From assembly GCF_002105465.1 (NCBI RefSeq), contig NZ_NCSQ01000144.1, positions 24,536 through 88,535 of the forward strand: 64,000 nt of DNA, in the 5' to 3' direction. Made by a program: the position numbers and the translations under genes. Origin of the DNA: Aquidulcibacter paucihalophilus. GTDB taxonomy: Bacteria > Pseudomonadota > Alphaproteobacteria > Caulobacterales > Aquidulcibacteraceae. The notes under the pieces are model-generated. The model had not been told where the DNA came from. It saw only the letters and a list, made by a program, of their open reading frames with translations, and searched no databases. Shown one piece after another: positions 45,297 through 54,680 of the stretch. Position 1 is the stretch's first letter; every line of letters begins with the position of its first letter.

Positions 45297-45325
45297 AAAA
45301 GGGGCGCAGCCTATGCCGCGCCCCT
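45297..45325 (-). terminator. Rho-independent terminator after a TonB-dependent receptor
   Basis: AGGGGCGC (45300-45307) pairs with GCGCCCCT (45318-45325) around a ten-base loop. On the minus strand the stem is followed by TTTGC. It lies 25 bp after the receptor stop codon. Confidence 0.85.
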
Positions 45326-45350
45326 CAGCTTAATTTGGCAGCGTTGGAAC

Positions 45351-47984
45351 TTAGTAGTTCCAGCGCAAGGTCACACCATAGGTTCGTGGCTCACCAACAA
45401 AGGCATTGATTTGGCTTGTCACCGGACGTGGCGCGAAGCCACCCAAAGCGGGTTGGTTGGTCAGAGCAGGTGCGTCGCCTTGCAGCGGTGAATCGAAAGT
45501 GATCTGGGCATAACGCTCATCGGTGATGTTGCGTCCCCACAATTCGACAGTCCAACGATCGTCTGCCGTGCTCAATGCCAAACGGGCGTTGATCAGGGTA
45601 TAGCCGGGTTGGGTCTTGCGTGGATCCAAGTTGGAACCGGTGATCGTGTCGGTGATCGTGCGGAAGTCCGTATAGGCCTTAAACGTCGCTTTGTCGGAGA
45701 AGACCGAACGCTCATAATTGAACGCCGAACCGTAGGTCCAAACTGGCGAGCTGGTCAGCTGCGCGCCGGGCAACCAATAGAGGTTGGGGTTTTGACCCAA
45801 GAAGGTATTTGGCTGTGAAGCCGAACCCAAATTCTTGGTGTACTCGGTCAATGAGTAAGCAGCACCACCGGTGATGGACAAGCCCTCGATTGGCGTGCGC
45901 AACACGTAGTCGAATTCAACCCCTTGCGAGACCACTTCAGGCACCGAGGTCACGACGAACGAAATACCGGTGAAGGTATTCAGTTGGAAGTTCTCGAAGG
46001 TCTGATGGAAGGCCGCAAAGTTTGCGGTCAAGGCGCGGTCAAACCACTGAGTCTTCAAGCCAATTTCATAGGCATCCACAGTCTCAGGTGCAAACGACGT
46101 GTTTGGCTGACGCACGGTGCGGTTACCGACGCCTGGCGAGATGATGGAGGTGACCACATTGTTCTGCAGGTCAGAGAAAGCACGGTCAAGGTTGAAGCCA
46201 CCAGCCTTATAGCCCCGCGAGTAGGAGGCATAAGAATTAATGTTGGGGGCAATCCGATAGGCAGCTGAGACGATACCAGACCATTCTTTTTCCGACTTCT
46301 CTTGGCGGTGATCCATACCATCGAGGGCAGAACGCATCCACGGTGCGCAGATGGCACCTACAACCGCCGACAAGGCACCCGCATTGCGGGCTGCATCGAG
46401 ACCCAAGCGGTTCTCAAGAGCGGTACAGGCCGTGTTGCCTTGAGTGCGATAGCTTGCTTGGAACTTCTTTTCTTCCGAGGTGTAACGCAGCCCCAAAGTT
46501 ACGCTGAAGTCGTCGTTGAATTGATAGATATTGTGGGTGAACAGCGCGATCGATTCCGCATTTTGCTCATAATCGTCAAACTGACCACCACCGGGGGCCA
46601 AGGTGCCGATATTGGCTGGGGTGACACCCAAGATGGTCTGCCACGTCGAAACCACACCTGCCAGCTGCGTGTTGGTTACAGTTGGGCTCAATGGGTTCAC
46701 CGCCAAAGCTGGGTTTGCCAAAGCCAAGGCAGGCCCCAAGAGACCCCCAATATAGGCTTGGTAATCATTGCCGGTGCGGAACCGTACATGGGAGTTGATG
46801 GTTTCCTTGGAATAGATGGTACCGACCAACCAATCCAATTTGCCAAGCGAGCCCGCATAGCGGAATTCTTGCGTGAAGTTGTCAAACGAAGCGCCAGCAC
46901 CTTCTGACTTCAAGCTATAGACAATGTCTGCGCCGCTATAATCAGAGTCAGCACCCGCGGTCCGCTTCCAGTTGCGTTGGGCCGTGATCGACGTCAGCTT
47001 ACCAAAGCCAACATCCCAGTTCATCTCAAGGCTGATGCCCTTGTCTTCGATATCTTGGTCATAGGTACGGTTTGCACTGGCCAGATAGCTGTTGAGATTG
47101 CGGGTGGTTTGAAGCGCATTAGGCGAAATCTTGTTCAAGATGTCAGTGGTGGAAGGAACACGAACGTCCTTAAGCCAAACTGCAGCAGCACAGCAGGCCT
47201 CAGCGCGCGAAGCTTGGTCGACAATCAAGCGGGCATCAAAGGTCTCGCTTGGGGTGTAGAGCAATTGGCCACGGATCGCATAATAATTGGAATCATTTGA
47301 GTCCGTGCGGGCGGTACCGTTATTCACATTCATATAACCGTCGCGCGCGCGCGCGGTGACATACAAACGGCCAGCCAACTTATCTTCGATCAGCGGACCG
47401 GTGATGCCGAGACCAAGACCGCCCAAACCGTAATTGCCGAAGGTCGCATCGCCCGAGGTGCCAAACTCAAAGCTTGGCTTTTTCGTGGTGACATTGATCA
47501 GACCAGCCGACGTGTTGCGACCAAACAGAGTACCTTGAGGACCGCGCAGAACTTCGATGGCGCGAATTTCGCCCAAGTCACCAAAAGCAACGCTATTGCG
47601 GGCGCGGAACACGCCATCGATCACAACACCGACCGAGGATTCCAGACCGGGGTTAGAACCTTGCGTACCGACGCCGCGGATACGGGCTGTAACCGAACCG
47701 GAGTTCTCGGAAACAGGCACTTGCAGCGATGGAGCCAATTGGGTCAGGTCGCGAATGTCTTTAACGCCAGCCGACTCAATGGCTTGGGTACCGATCGCGG
47801 TCACGGCGACAGCGACGTTTTGCAGCGCGGTTTCACGGCGGGTCGCCGTAACGATAACTTCCTCAACGGGCCGATCATCTTGTGCAGTTGGCGCTTGTTG
47901 CTGCGCGAATGCAGGTGCGGCAAAAACAGACGTTGCGCATGCAGCCAACAGAAGACCACGGCGGCCCAATCGTTCAAAATTCAT
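45351..47984 (-). CDS. TonB-dependent outer membrane receptor
   Basis: An 877-residue receptor with a signal peptide (cleavage near AFAQ, residue 27), a TonB box-like VEEVIVTATRRE and a plug with EVLRGPQGTLFGRNTSAGLINV. The barrel ends in Tyr (TLRWNY). It belongs to the large receptor class common in Sphingomonadales and Caulobacterales for organic substrates. GGGAGAG precedes the ATG. It is divergent from a fumarylacetoacetase-family gene with a 229-bp shared region, which suggests but does not show a common pathway. Confidence 0.93.
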   Translation of the reverse strand: MNFERLGRRGLLLAACATSVFAAPAFAQQQAPTAQDDRPVEEVIVTATRRETALQNVAVAVTAIGTQAIESAGVKDIRDLTQLAPSLQVPVSENSGSVTARIRGVGTQGSNPGLESSVGVVIDGVFRARNSVAFGDLGEIRAIEVLRGPQGTLFGRNTSAGLINVTTKKPSFEFGTSGDATFGNYGLGGLGLGITGPLIEDKLAGRLYVTARARDGYMNVNNGTARTDSNDSNYYAIRGQLLYTPSETFDARLIVDQASRAEACCAAAVWLKDVRVPSTTDILNKISPNALQTTRNLNSYLASANRTYDQDIEDKGISLEMNWDVGFGKLTSITAQRNWKRTAGADSDYSGADIVYSLKSEGAGASFDNFTQEFRYAGSLGKLDWLVGTIYSKETINSHVRFRTGNDYQAYIGGLLGPALALANPALAVNPLSPTVTNTQLAGVVSTWQTILGVTPANIGTLAPGGGQFDDYEQNAESIALFTHNIYQFNDDFSVTLGLRYTSEEKKFQASYRTQGNTACTALENRLGLDAARNAGALSAVVGAICAPWMRSALDGMDHRQEKSEKEWSGIVSAAYRIAPNINSYASYSRGYKAGGFNLDRAFSDLQNNVVTSIISPGVGNRTVRQPNTSFAPETVDAYEIGLKTQWFDRALTANFAAFHQTFENFQLNTFTGISFVVTSVPEVVSQGVEFDYVLRTPIEGLSITGGAAYSLTEYTKNLGSASQPNTFLGQNPNLYWLPGAQLTSSPVWTYGSAFNYERSVFSDKATFKAYTDFRTITDTITGSNLDPRKTQPGYTLINARLALSTADDRWTVELWGRNITDERYAQITFDSPLQGDAPALTNQPALGGFAPRPVTSQINAFVGEPRTYGVTLRWNY

Positions 47985-48213
47985 TTTTCTCTCCCAGAGA
48001 ATGGTTGTTTTCAGCCTGATGTTTCAGGCCCTTTGTTTCTGCCAACCCGCAACAACGCATGACGTTGCGCAAAGTTCTCAGAGCTTACTTCGGCTATACG
48101 CATGGTTGACGTAGGGGTCGAGGGTGAAATACTGCAATCTCAAGTCACAATTGTGTGCTGTTGCCAAATCGTCACAACTTGGCGCTTCACGAGACCATGA
48201 GGATGCTAAGCGC

Positions 48214-49059
48214 ATGAAACTTGCTACAATTATGCACAATGGCGCACGGCGGATCGCGCAAATTGAAGGCAAAGTGGCGCAGATTTTGGCAGCCCCCGGT
48301 GATGGGTTAGGCGTAATATCGGCACTTCGCGGCCCCGCAAGCGGCCGTGCAAGTGTGGGAGAAGTACCGGTGGACACGATTGAGTTCCTCGCCCCCGTAC
48401 CTAACCCCCCGCGCATCTTTGGAATTGGTTTGAACTATGCCGATCATGCAGCCGAAACGGGTCGAGAACCGCCTGCAATCCAAACCTGGTTCATGAAGCA
48501 GATCACGGCCGTGAATGCGCCCTATGGTGAGGTAGAAAAGCCCTGTGTATCTAATATGCTCGATTTCGAGGTCGAGCTTGTGGTCATCATTGGGGCAGAG
48601 GCTCGCCATGTACCGGTCGAACGCGCCCATGAAGTGATCGCGGGCTATTGCGTGGGGTGTGATTACTCCGTTCGCGATTGGCAAAAGGCCACACCGACGA
48701 TGATTATGGGCAAAGGGTTTAATACCCATGCCCCGTTCGGCCCTGTGTTGGTGACTGCTGACGAAATCGCAGACTTGGATCAGTTGCGTCTGCGGTGCTA
48801 CGTCAATGGTCAATTAATGCAGGACGGTTGCGTGGCCGACCTCATCTTCAAGGTCCCGCAGATGATTGCTCATTTAAGCACCGCCTTCACGCTGCTGCCC
48901 GGCGACGTCATTTTCACCGGTACACCAGCGGGGGTCGGTATTGCCCGCACGCCGCCGGTTTATCTGTTTGCGGGCGACACGGTGCGTTGTGAAGTCGATA
49001 GCCTGGGTGTGATTGAGAACAAAATTGTCGATGAGGTAAAAGCCACCTTTATCGCGTAA
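48214..49059 (+). CDS. Fumarylacetoacetate hydrolase family protein
   Basis: A 281-residue FAH-superfamily enzyme. The metal site is seen in MLDFEVELVVIIG (Glu119, Glu121) with a further acidic ligand likely in GCDYSVRDWQ. The C-terminal segment LLPGDVIFTGTPAGVG is diagnostic. Members act as acylpyruvate hydrolases, oxaloacetate decarboxylases or ureidoglycolate lyase-like enzymes; which applies here cannot be told. I chose the ATG at 48214, where the conserved N-terminus begins, with AGGA upstream. The 3' end overlaps the convergent receptor gene by 11 bp. Confidence 0.9.
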   Translation: MKLATIMHNGARRIAQIEGKVAQILAAPGDGLGVISALRGPASGRASVGEVPVDTIEFLAPVPNPPRIFGIGLNYADHAAETGREPPAIQTWFMKQITAVNAPYGEVEKPCVSNMLDFEVELVVIIGAEARHVPVERAHEVIAGYCVGCDYSVRDWQKATPTMIMGKGFNTHAPFGPVLVTADEIADLDQLRLRCYVNGQLMQDGCVADLIFKVPQMIAHLSTAFTLLPGDVIFTGTPAGVGIARTPPVYLFAGDTVRCEVDSLGVIENKIVDEVKATFIA

Positions 49060-51145
49060 TCGTCATGCCCAAGCGCCAGATAGGGGTAGCAGTTTCCGAC
49101 AAGATTCCCGCGCCCGATATGGCCGTCGCAATCCGTGCACCCGTGACGTTTTCGCCCGCGACATAGAAGTCAAGATCCGGTTTTGGCGACCAAGAGGCGC
49201 GCAAATCCAAAGCCTGATAGGCCTTAAGTTTGCGGCTATTGAGGTCGTCCTCAAAGCGCGGGCCTTCACCACGCAGCGCGACCTTCAACTTTGGCCCGGC
49301 TGACAGCGGCAATGTGAACCCAAGATAGCTTGCCCATGGAGCTGATTGGGCCGGACGCCGACCTGTCAGAGCGGGAAGTAATCGCCCCCCGTCAACTTCG
49401 GCATCGACCAAAGACAACCGCATCTCGACTTCCGGCTGCATGCCGCTTCCAGCCGCTACCCAAGTCAATCCAGCTTCCATACCTCTGGCCTGAACTTCCC
49501 CCGCATTCAGTCGCTGACGCAGGGTGCCGCCTGCGGGTAAGAAACCGACGCGGGGCAACACACCGGGACCAATCCCAATGGTTACATTGGTGATCGGGTC
49601 CTTAAGCTTGTTCGCATAAAAGGTCAGACTGCCCTTCCAATCCCCGCCAAGCCCCTGCCAATTTGCATTCAAGTCAACATCCAAACCTTCAAGCACCTCC
49701 GGCACGAGATTGGCATTGGCCTCAGTCACGTCATTACCGACCCGAAAAGGACGGTGCAGCTCGTTGAGACTGGGCGGGCGGAAAGTTCGAAACAGGCTCA
49801 GGCGCGCTTGTCCGCCCATGGCAAATAGGGACATCCGGCCCGTCGCAACATAGCCATTTTTATCGGAAGACGCTTCTGACAGCGTCACCGCCCCCGTTAC
49901 CCGGTCCGTCTCTAGGCGCTTGGCGCGATCATGGGCCCAATGATCCACGCGCAGGGTTACATCTAAGCCCAATTGTTCGTCTGCGGACGACAGGGCACGC
50001 GGAAGATCTAGGCCAAGCCCCAACAGCTTTTGCTGGCCGCCTGCCACCCGCGTGCGGGTGAAACTGGTGCCGATAAATCGGAATAGCTCACGCGTTTCGC
50101 CTTCGCTTTGGCGCCAATCCAAGCTCCACCTTGGACTCCAACGCACCGTAGCGGGGGCATAGATCAGGGACCCGCCGAAGGCTGAAGCCGGAGTTTCAAC
50201 CTGATCCAGCGCGGGTGTAACACTGGCGCGATCAGTCGGCACAGACACAGTTTGGTTGGAGAAATCACGTGTCTGCGCAAACAGGATAAGCCGCGATTGA
50301 CCCCAATCGCCCGCCCATTTTCGAGCCCCACTGATATCCGCCCCTCGCGCTGCGCTGCGGCCGCCAAGGGTTCCTGCCCCCTTTTCTTCCTCAAATCCGG
50401 AAGCCCGAAACGCCCATTGTCCGTTGTGGCCCGGAATTTCGCTTATCAAAGTCAAGGTAGAGGCCGTGAAGTCCGCAGGCAGATCCACGGCACCGCGCTG
50501 GTTGCGACGAACAGGGATGAGACCATCATTCATCTCATACGAGGCTAAAGCGGTGATGGTCCCATCGCCTGCCGCCAGAGAGCCGCGTCCTGCTGCTTGG
50601 AGCGCTCCCTGCCCGCCAGCAGACAGGCGGATGCGGGATGGTCCCCCACGCGCCTCTACCAAATCCAACGTGCCGGTTAGGGCCAGTGGGCCAAAGCCTG
50701 CTCCAGCTGCTCCGCGACGCACGTCAACCCGTTCCAAGAACAAAGGATCATGTCGCACCCAGAAGACCCAACTGCCGAAGGGATCATTTTGGGGAACACC
50801 ATCAAGGCTCACCAAAGCGCGCCCGGCCCCATTTGGCGCAATCGGCCTTAGAGACAGGCCCTGGATAGTGGCGTTTGCCGGCCCACTCGCCGTGCGCCTA
50901 AAAAGACCCACACCGGGTGCAACCCGCAACGCCTCGTCTAAACGTACCCCAAGAGACGAGTCCAAGGTAGTTTTGGTCAAACTGATCTGCGATGGCATGG
51001 ACCGATCAGGCGGAAGACGCTCAGCTCGTATTACAATGACCTCAGTATCTACCCCAGACTCGGCCACCCGCGCACTAACGATTGTTTCAGGGAGTAAAAC
51101 TGCGGCGGGGCTTGTGAGATGAAGAAGGCTGGGCCAAGAAAACAT
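49049..51145 (-). CDS. TonB-dependent receptor (atypical ends)
   Basis: A 698-residue receptor with a recognisable plug (VDTEVIVIRAERLP, ATIQGLSLRPIAPNGAGRAL, LERVDVRRGAAGAGFGPLAL) and barrel. Two features are odd. The N-terminus has only a short hydrophobic stretch and no clear signal-peptidase site, and the last residue is Arg (LGMTITR) where barrel proteins usually end in an aromatic. The protein is also the shortest of the four receptors here. The start at 51145 may be wrong, or the protein may be poorly exported. Its start region is divergent from tsaE, 78 bp away. Confidence 0.83.
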   Translation of the reverse strand: MFSWPSLLHLTSPAAVLLPETIVSARVAESGVDTEVIVIRAERLPPDRSMPSQISLTKTTLDSSLGVRLDEALRVAPGVGLFRRTASGPANATIQGLSLRPIAPNGAGRALVSLDGVPQNDPFGSWVFWVRHDPLFLERVDVRRGAAGAGFGPLALTGTLDLVEARGGPSRIRLSAGGQGALQAAGRGSLAAGDGTITALASYEMNDGLIPVRRNQRGAVDLPADFTASTLTLISEIPGHNGQWAFRASGFEEEKGAGTLGGRSAARGADISGARKWAGDWGQSRLILFAQTRDFSNQTVSVPTDRASVTPALDQVETPASAFGGSLIYAPATVRWSPRWSLDWRQSEGETRELFRFIGTSFTRTRVAGGQQKLLGLGLDLPRALSSADEQLGLDVTLRVDHWAHDRAKRLETDRVTGAVTLSEASSDKNGYVATGRMSLFAMGGQARLSLFRTFRPPSLNELHRPFRVGNDVTEANANLVPEVLEGLDVDLNANWQGLGGDWKGSLTFYANKLKDPITNVTIGIGPGVLPRVGFLPAGGTLRQRLNAGEVQARGMEAGLTWVAAGSGMQPEVEMRLSLVDAEVDGGRLLPALTGRRPAQSAPWASYLGFTLPLSAGPKLKVALRGEGPRFEDDLNSRKLKAYQALDLRASWSPKPDLDFYVAGENVTGARIATAISGAGILSETATPIWRLGMTITR

Positions 51146-51223
51146 GCAAACAAACCTAGTCTAGCTTGCTTTCAACAGCGAGTGGTTTTGACCGCGCGGC
51201 CAACCTCTTCTAACGACAAAGTG

Positions 51224-51703
51224 ATGATGGATTTATTGCTTTCCTTCGACCTTGCGACCGATCGCGATACGCGCGACCTTGGGGCGCGCTTGGCCAAAGT
51301 GGTGCGAGCGGGTGATTGCCTGGCGCTGCGGGGTGATTTAGGGGCTGGCAAAACCTCCCTCGCGCGCGGGCTGATCAAAGCTTTTCTCAACAGCGACACC
51401 GAAGTCCCTAGTCCCACCTTTACCTTGGTGCAGCGCTATCTGCCCGACCCGGACGAACAGCCAGACGCGCCAGAACTGCTTCATTTCGACCTATATCGCC
51501 TCGAAAACCCCGATGATGTCTGGGAATTGGGCTGGGAGGAGCTTGACGAGGTGATCAGCTTGGTGGAATGGCCAGATAAAGCGGGGCCGCATTTGTCGCC
51601 CCGCAGCCTCGACATCCATATCCTCATTTCGGGCGATCACCGCCGCGCCCATCTGTCGGCTTCCCCGACTACGACTTGGAAATCTCGCCTGAATGACTTC
51701 TAA
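51224..51703 (+). CDS. tsaE: tRNA threonylcarbamoyladenosine biosynthesis ATPase TsaE
   Basis: A 159-residue P-loop ATPase. Walker A is GDLGAGKT at 37-44, followed by the family segment VPSPTFTLVQRY and HFDLYRLENPDDVWELGWEE. TsaE cycles the TsaBCD complex that makes the t6A base next to the anticodon of ANN-decoding tRNAs. I used the ATG at 51224; a second ATG follows directly, and the longer frame runs into the divergent receptor gene. It overlaps the next gene by 11 bp. The order tsaE-amgK-murU is conserved in Alphaproteobacteria. Confidence 0.94.
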   Translation: MMDLLLSFDLATDRDTRDLGARLAKVVRAGDCLALRGDLGAGKTSLARGLIKAFLNSDTEVPSPTFTLVQRYLPDPDEQPDAPELLHFDLYRLENPDDVWELGWEELDEVISLVEWPDKAGPHLSPRSLDIHILISGDHRRAHLSASPTTTWKSRLNDF

Positions 51704-52820
51704 CACTTCCACGCTTGAGGCCACCCGTTTTGAGGCGGCGATCGCTTCGGCTTTGTATGCCGCAGGCTTCGGCCAAGCAGATCGGCAAAAATTCGACCAA
51801 GATGCCTCTACCCGTTCCTATGAGCGCTTGAACCACGAGGGCCGCACCGCCATTCTCATGAAGGCCCCGCCAGGTAACGAGGATGGGCCTTGTCCGCCCG
51901 GCGCGGATGAAGAGACGCGTAAGGCTTTGGGCTGGAACGCGCTGTCGCGACTAGCGGCATCGCGAGTGGAGGCCTTTGTCGCTATTGGCACTCATTTACG
52001 CAGCCACGGTTTTTCTGCCCCCGACACCTTGGCGGTGAATGCGCCTGTTGGCGTCGCGGTCGTCGAGGATTTGGGAGATGATCTCTATGCGCGGGTCATT
52101 GCCGAAGGCCGTGCCGATGAAGTTGAGCTCTATCATGTTGCCGGTGAAGCCTTGGCTACCTTGCATCGGACGCCGATCCCGGCAAACCTTCCCTCACCCA
52201 TGGGCCCTTGGCCAATCTTAGATTTTGATGCGATTGCCTTGCGCGAAAATGCCAATCTGTTTGTGGACTGGACTCCGCGTTTTTTAGGCCTTGATGGATT
52301 TAGTGCCAATGCTCGCGCCGAATGGGCAGAAATTCGCGATACCCTGATTGGCGAAATCCTGACCCATCCACGCGCCTTTACCCTGCGCGACTATCATGCT
52401 GAGAACATATTGTGGCTGCCAGAGCGGCAGGGCATCGCACGCGTTGGTTTGCTCGATTTCCAAGACGCTGTACATGGCTATCGCGCTTGGGACTTTGCCA
52501 TGTTGCTGCATGATGCGCGACGTGATGTCAGTCCTGAGGCCTATGAAGCGACCATTCGGGCTTATCTAGATGCGACGGGGTCTGAGCGCGCGCCATTCGA
52601 TGAAGAGCTGGCCATCCAAGGCGCGATCAATGCTTTGCGCATCTTGGGTATCTTCTCCCGTCTCGTAGGCCGAGATGGCAAGCAACGTTATCGCCAGTTC
52701 ATGCCGCGTGAGGCAGGGCATCTGGCCCAAGTCCTGACCCACCCCCGCCTCAAAGAGATGCAAAGCTGGGTGGCACGTTATGTGCCCCTCGAGGCATTTC
52801 GGCAGGCACAAACTGCATGA
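51693..52820 (+). CDS. amgK: N-acetylmuramate/N-acetylglucosamine 1-kinase AmgK
   Basis: A 375-residue aminoglycoside-phosphotransferase-fold sugar kinase. The catalytic loop is LRDYHAENILWL, and the metal-binding segment is LLDFQDAVHGYRAWDFA. AmgK phosphorylates MurNAc or GlcNAc at the anomeric carbon in a peptidoglycan recycling route that bypasses early Mur enzymes and underlies intrinsic fosfomycin resistance in Pseudomonas. Its partner murU follows with a 4-bp ATGA overlap, which makes this assignment firm. It overlaps tsaE by 11 bp, so the three genes are one operon. Confidence 0.93.
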   Translation: MTSNTSTLEATRFEAAIASALYAAGFGQADRQKFDQDASTRSYERLNHEGRTAILMKAPPGNEDGPCPPGADEETRKALGWNALSRLAASRVEAFVAIGTHLRSHGFSAPDTLAVNAPVGVAVVEDLGDDLYARVIAEGRADEVELYHVAGEALATLHRTPIPANLPSPMGPWPILDFDAIALRENANLFVDWTPRFLGLDGFSANARAEWAEIRDTLIGEILTHPRAFTLRDYHAENILWLPERQGIARVGLLDFQDAVHGYRAWDFAMLLHDARRDVSPEAYEATIRAYLDATGSERAPFDEELAIQGAINALRILGIFSRLVGRDGKQRYRQFMPREAGHLAQVLTHPRLKEMQSWVARYVPLEAFRQAQTA

Positions 52821-53560
52821 GTGCGATGCCAAGCCATGCCATGGTGTTTGCGGCGGGCCTCGGCACACGCATGCGACCCTTAACCAACGACCGGCCAAAA
52901 GCGTTGGTTGAGGTCGATGGCCGATGCCTGGTTGACCATATGTTAGACCGCCTTGCAGAAGCCGGTGTCGGCACAGCCGTGGTCAATAGCTTTCACTTTG
53001 CCGAGAAATTGGTGGCGCATTTAACCCCCCGTGGCAAAGCCAAGCCAAGCCTGATCTTTTCGCGCGAAGACGCTTTGCCTGAGCCTTTGGAAACCGAAGG
53101 TGGCCTTGTCTATGCCTTGCAGCATTTCCCAGATGGGCCACTTTTCACCTGCAATGCCGATGCGATCTGGTTGGATGAGACCGCCATCAAACGGATGGCA
53201 GAGGCCTTTGACCCGAACCGCATGGATGGCTTGCTGCTGCTGGCACGCCTAGATGAAGCCCTTGGGTTTGATGGACCAGGCGATTTCTTCATGGACGGAG
53301 CCGGCAGGCTTACCCGTCGCGGCGAGGCTGCAAGTGCGCCTTATGCGTATGCTGGGGTGCAAATCACGACCAGGGCAAAGTTTGAAGGCAAAACCGCTAC
53401 CAAACGCTCGCTCGCCCGCACATGGTTTGACGACTGGAGTCCGCAAGGTCGCCTTTATGGCCTCGTGCTCGACGGGCCGTGGCTGCATGTTGGCGATCCG
53501 CAGGCGCGGGAAGATGCCGAGGCTAAGCTTCAGGCTTTGCGTGCATCCACACAAGCATAG
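52817..53560 (+). CDS. murU: N-acetylmuramate alpha-1-phosphate uridylyltransferase MurU
   Basis: A 247-residue nucleotidyltransferase. The NTP-binding signature is MVFAAGLGTRMRPLT with KALVEVDGR, and the metal-site Asp lies in TCNADAIW. MurU makes UDP-MurNAc from MurNAc-1-phosphate, completing the AmgK-MurU recycling shortcut. Its start overlaps the amgK stop (ATGA). The 3' end overlaps the convergent serine hydrolase gene by 31 bp, so the C-termini of both proteins are encoded by the same DNA. Length is normal for the family. Confidence 0.93.
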   Translation: MSAMPSHAMVFAAGLGTRMRPLTNDRPKALVEVDGRCLVDHMLDRLAEAGVGTAVVNSFHFAEKLVAHLTPRGKAKPSLIFSREDALPEPLETEGGLVYALQHFPDGPLFTCNADAIWLDETAIKRMAEAFDPNRMDGLLLLARLDEALGFDGPGDFFMDGAGRLTRRGEAASAPYAYAGVQITTRAKFEGKTATKRSLARTWFDDWSPQGRLYGLVLDGPWLHVGDPQAREDAEAKLQALRASTQA

Positions 53561-54663
53561 AGCGCTTGAATAAGGCGTCCGGCGCGTTCATCACCCAAAA
53601 GCGCTGGGGTTTGCTTGTTCATGACATAAGCCGCTGACAAGCGTTTTGCCGGATCGCCAAAACCGCCAGAGCCACCCCAGCCAGAATGACCAAGGGTTTC
53701 GGGATTGCTGCCATAGCGTAGATTAGAATTGCGCATCACGCCCGCCGCCCATTCAATCTCATAGGGCAAGACCAAATCCAGCCCGCGAATGCGCGGCTTG
53801 GTGAAATCTGCCATCGTCTCGGGGGAAATGATCTGGTGGTTCCCAATCTTGCCCTCATTGGCAAAGACGCCATAAAGCGTGGCAACCGAACGCGCCGTGC
53901 CATGCCCATTAGCGGAGGGAATCTCTGCAAGACGCCAAGCTGCACCACCTCGATTGGGGGAGGCCCAAGGCGTCAAAAAAGCCACGCGGCGGGCCTCCGA
54001 AACAGGCCCCAATTCCGCCATCGCCTTCGGACGGCTCATTTCCGCACAACGGCTGTGATGGAGTTCGGGCAGGCCGATCCAGAAATCAATACCTAGCGGC
54101 TGGCAGACATCCACACGCAATTGGGTTCCGAGGCTGGTGCCATGCGCACGCTGGGCCAGTTCACCTACGATATAGCCATAGGTCAGAGGGTGATAGCCGC
54201 TTGCCGTCGTCGGCCGCCACATGGGGGCGACATGGGCCAAGGCTTCTGCCAAAGCAGGCGGATTAAGCCAAAGATCGGGATCAATTGGGTCGGGGAAACC
54301 CGGAACGCCAGCTTGGTGTGATAAGGCCTGCGCCACAGTCACCTCCTTGCCATGCGTAGTAAACTCTGGCCACAGCCAGCCAATCGGATCATCAAAGTTC
54401 AACAGACCTTGATCCTGCAAGCGGGCAATAACCATGGCGGCGATCGGTTTGGTGGTGGAATAGACTGGTACCAAGGTTTCGCGCGTCCAGCTTTGTGTTT
54501 TGGCGCGGTCCATATGGCCACCGACCAGATCGACGACGACCTCGCCTTCCAAAATGGCGCAGAAACCTGCTCCCAACTCGAGGCCTTCTTCAAAGTTCAA
54601 GTGGAAAGCATCTAAAACCGGCTCAAAGCCCGGCGCAACATAAGGTGAAACCAGATCAGTCAT
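53530..54663 (-). CDS. Serine hydrolase, class C beta-lactamase fold (EstB-like)
   Basis: A 377-residue protein of the beta-lactamase/penicillin-binding-protein superfamily. The nucleophile motif SxxK is STTK at about residue 69-72, the tyrosine motif is probably in SGYHPLTYG, and HSGWGG is the third motif. There is no signal peptide, unlike periplasmic beta-lactamases, so an esterase role like that of EstB is more likely. It is convergent with murU (31-bp overlap) and follows the pyridoxal kinase gene by 17 bp on the same strand. The substrate is unknown. Confidence 0.88.
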   Translation of the reverse strand: MTDLVSPYVAPGFEPVLDAFHLNFEEGLELGAGFCAILEGEVVVDLVGGHMDRAKTQSWTRETLVPVYSTTKPIAAMVIARLQDQGLLNFDDPIGWLWPEFTTHGKEVTVAQALSHQAGVPGFPDPIDPDLWLNPPALAEALAHVAPMWRPTTASGYHPLTYGYIVGELAQRAHGTSLGTQLRVDVCQPLGIDFWIGLPELHHSRCAEMSRPKAMAELGPVSEARRVAFLTPWASPNRGGAAWRLAEIPSANGHGTARSVATLYGVFANEGKIGNHQIISPETMADFTKPRIRGLDLVLPYEIEWAAGVMRNSNLRYGSNPETLGHSGWGGSGGFGDPAKRLSAAYVMNKQTPALLGDERAGRLIQALYACVDARKA

Positions 54664-54680
54664 AGCCGCATTTGGACCCT

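Noticed and set aside
50424..51122. A 232-codon plus-strand frame opposite the fourth TonB receptor.
   Set aside because: Arg/Pro/Ser-rich translation without domain or start signal; shadow of the receptor gene.
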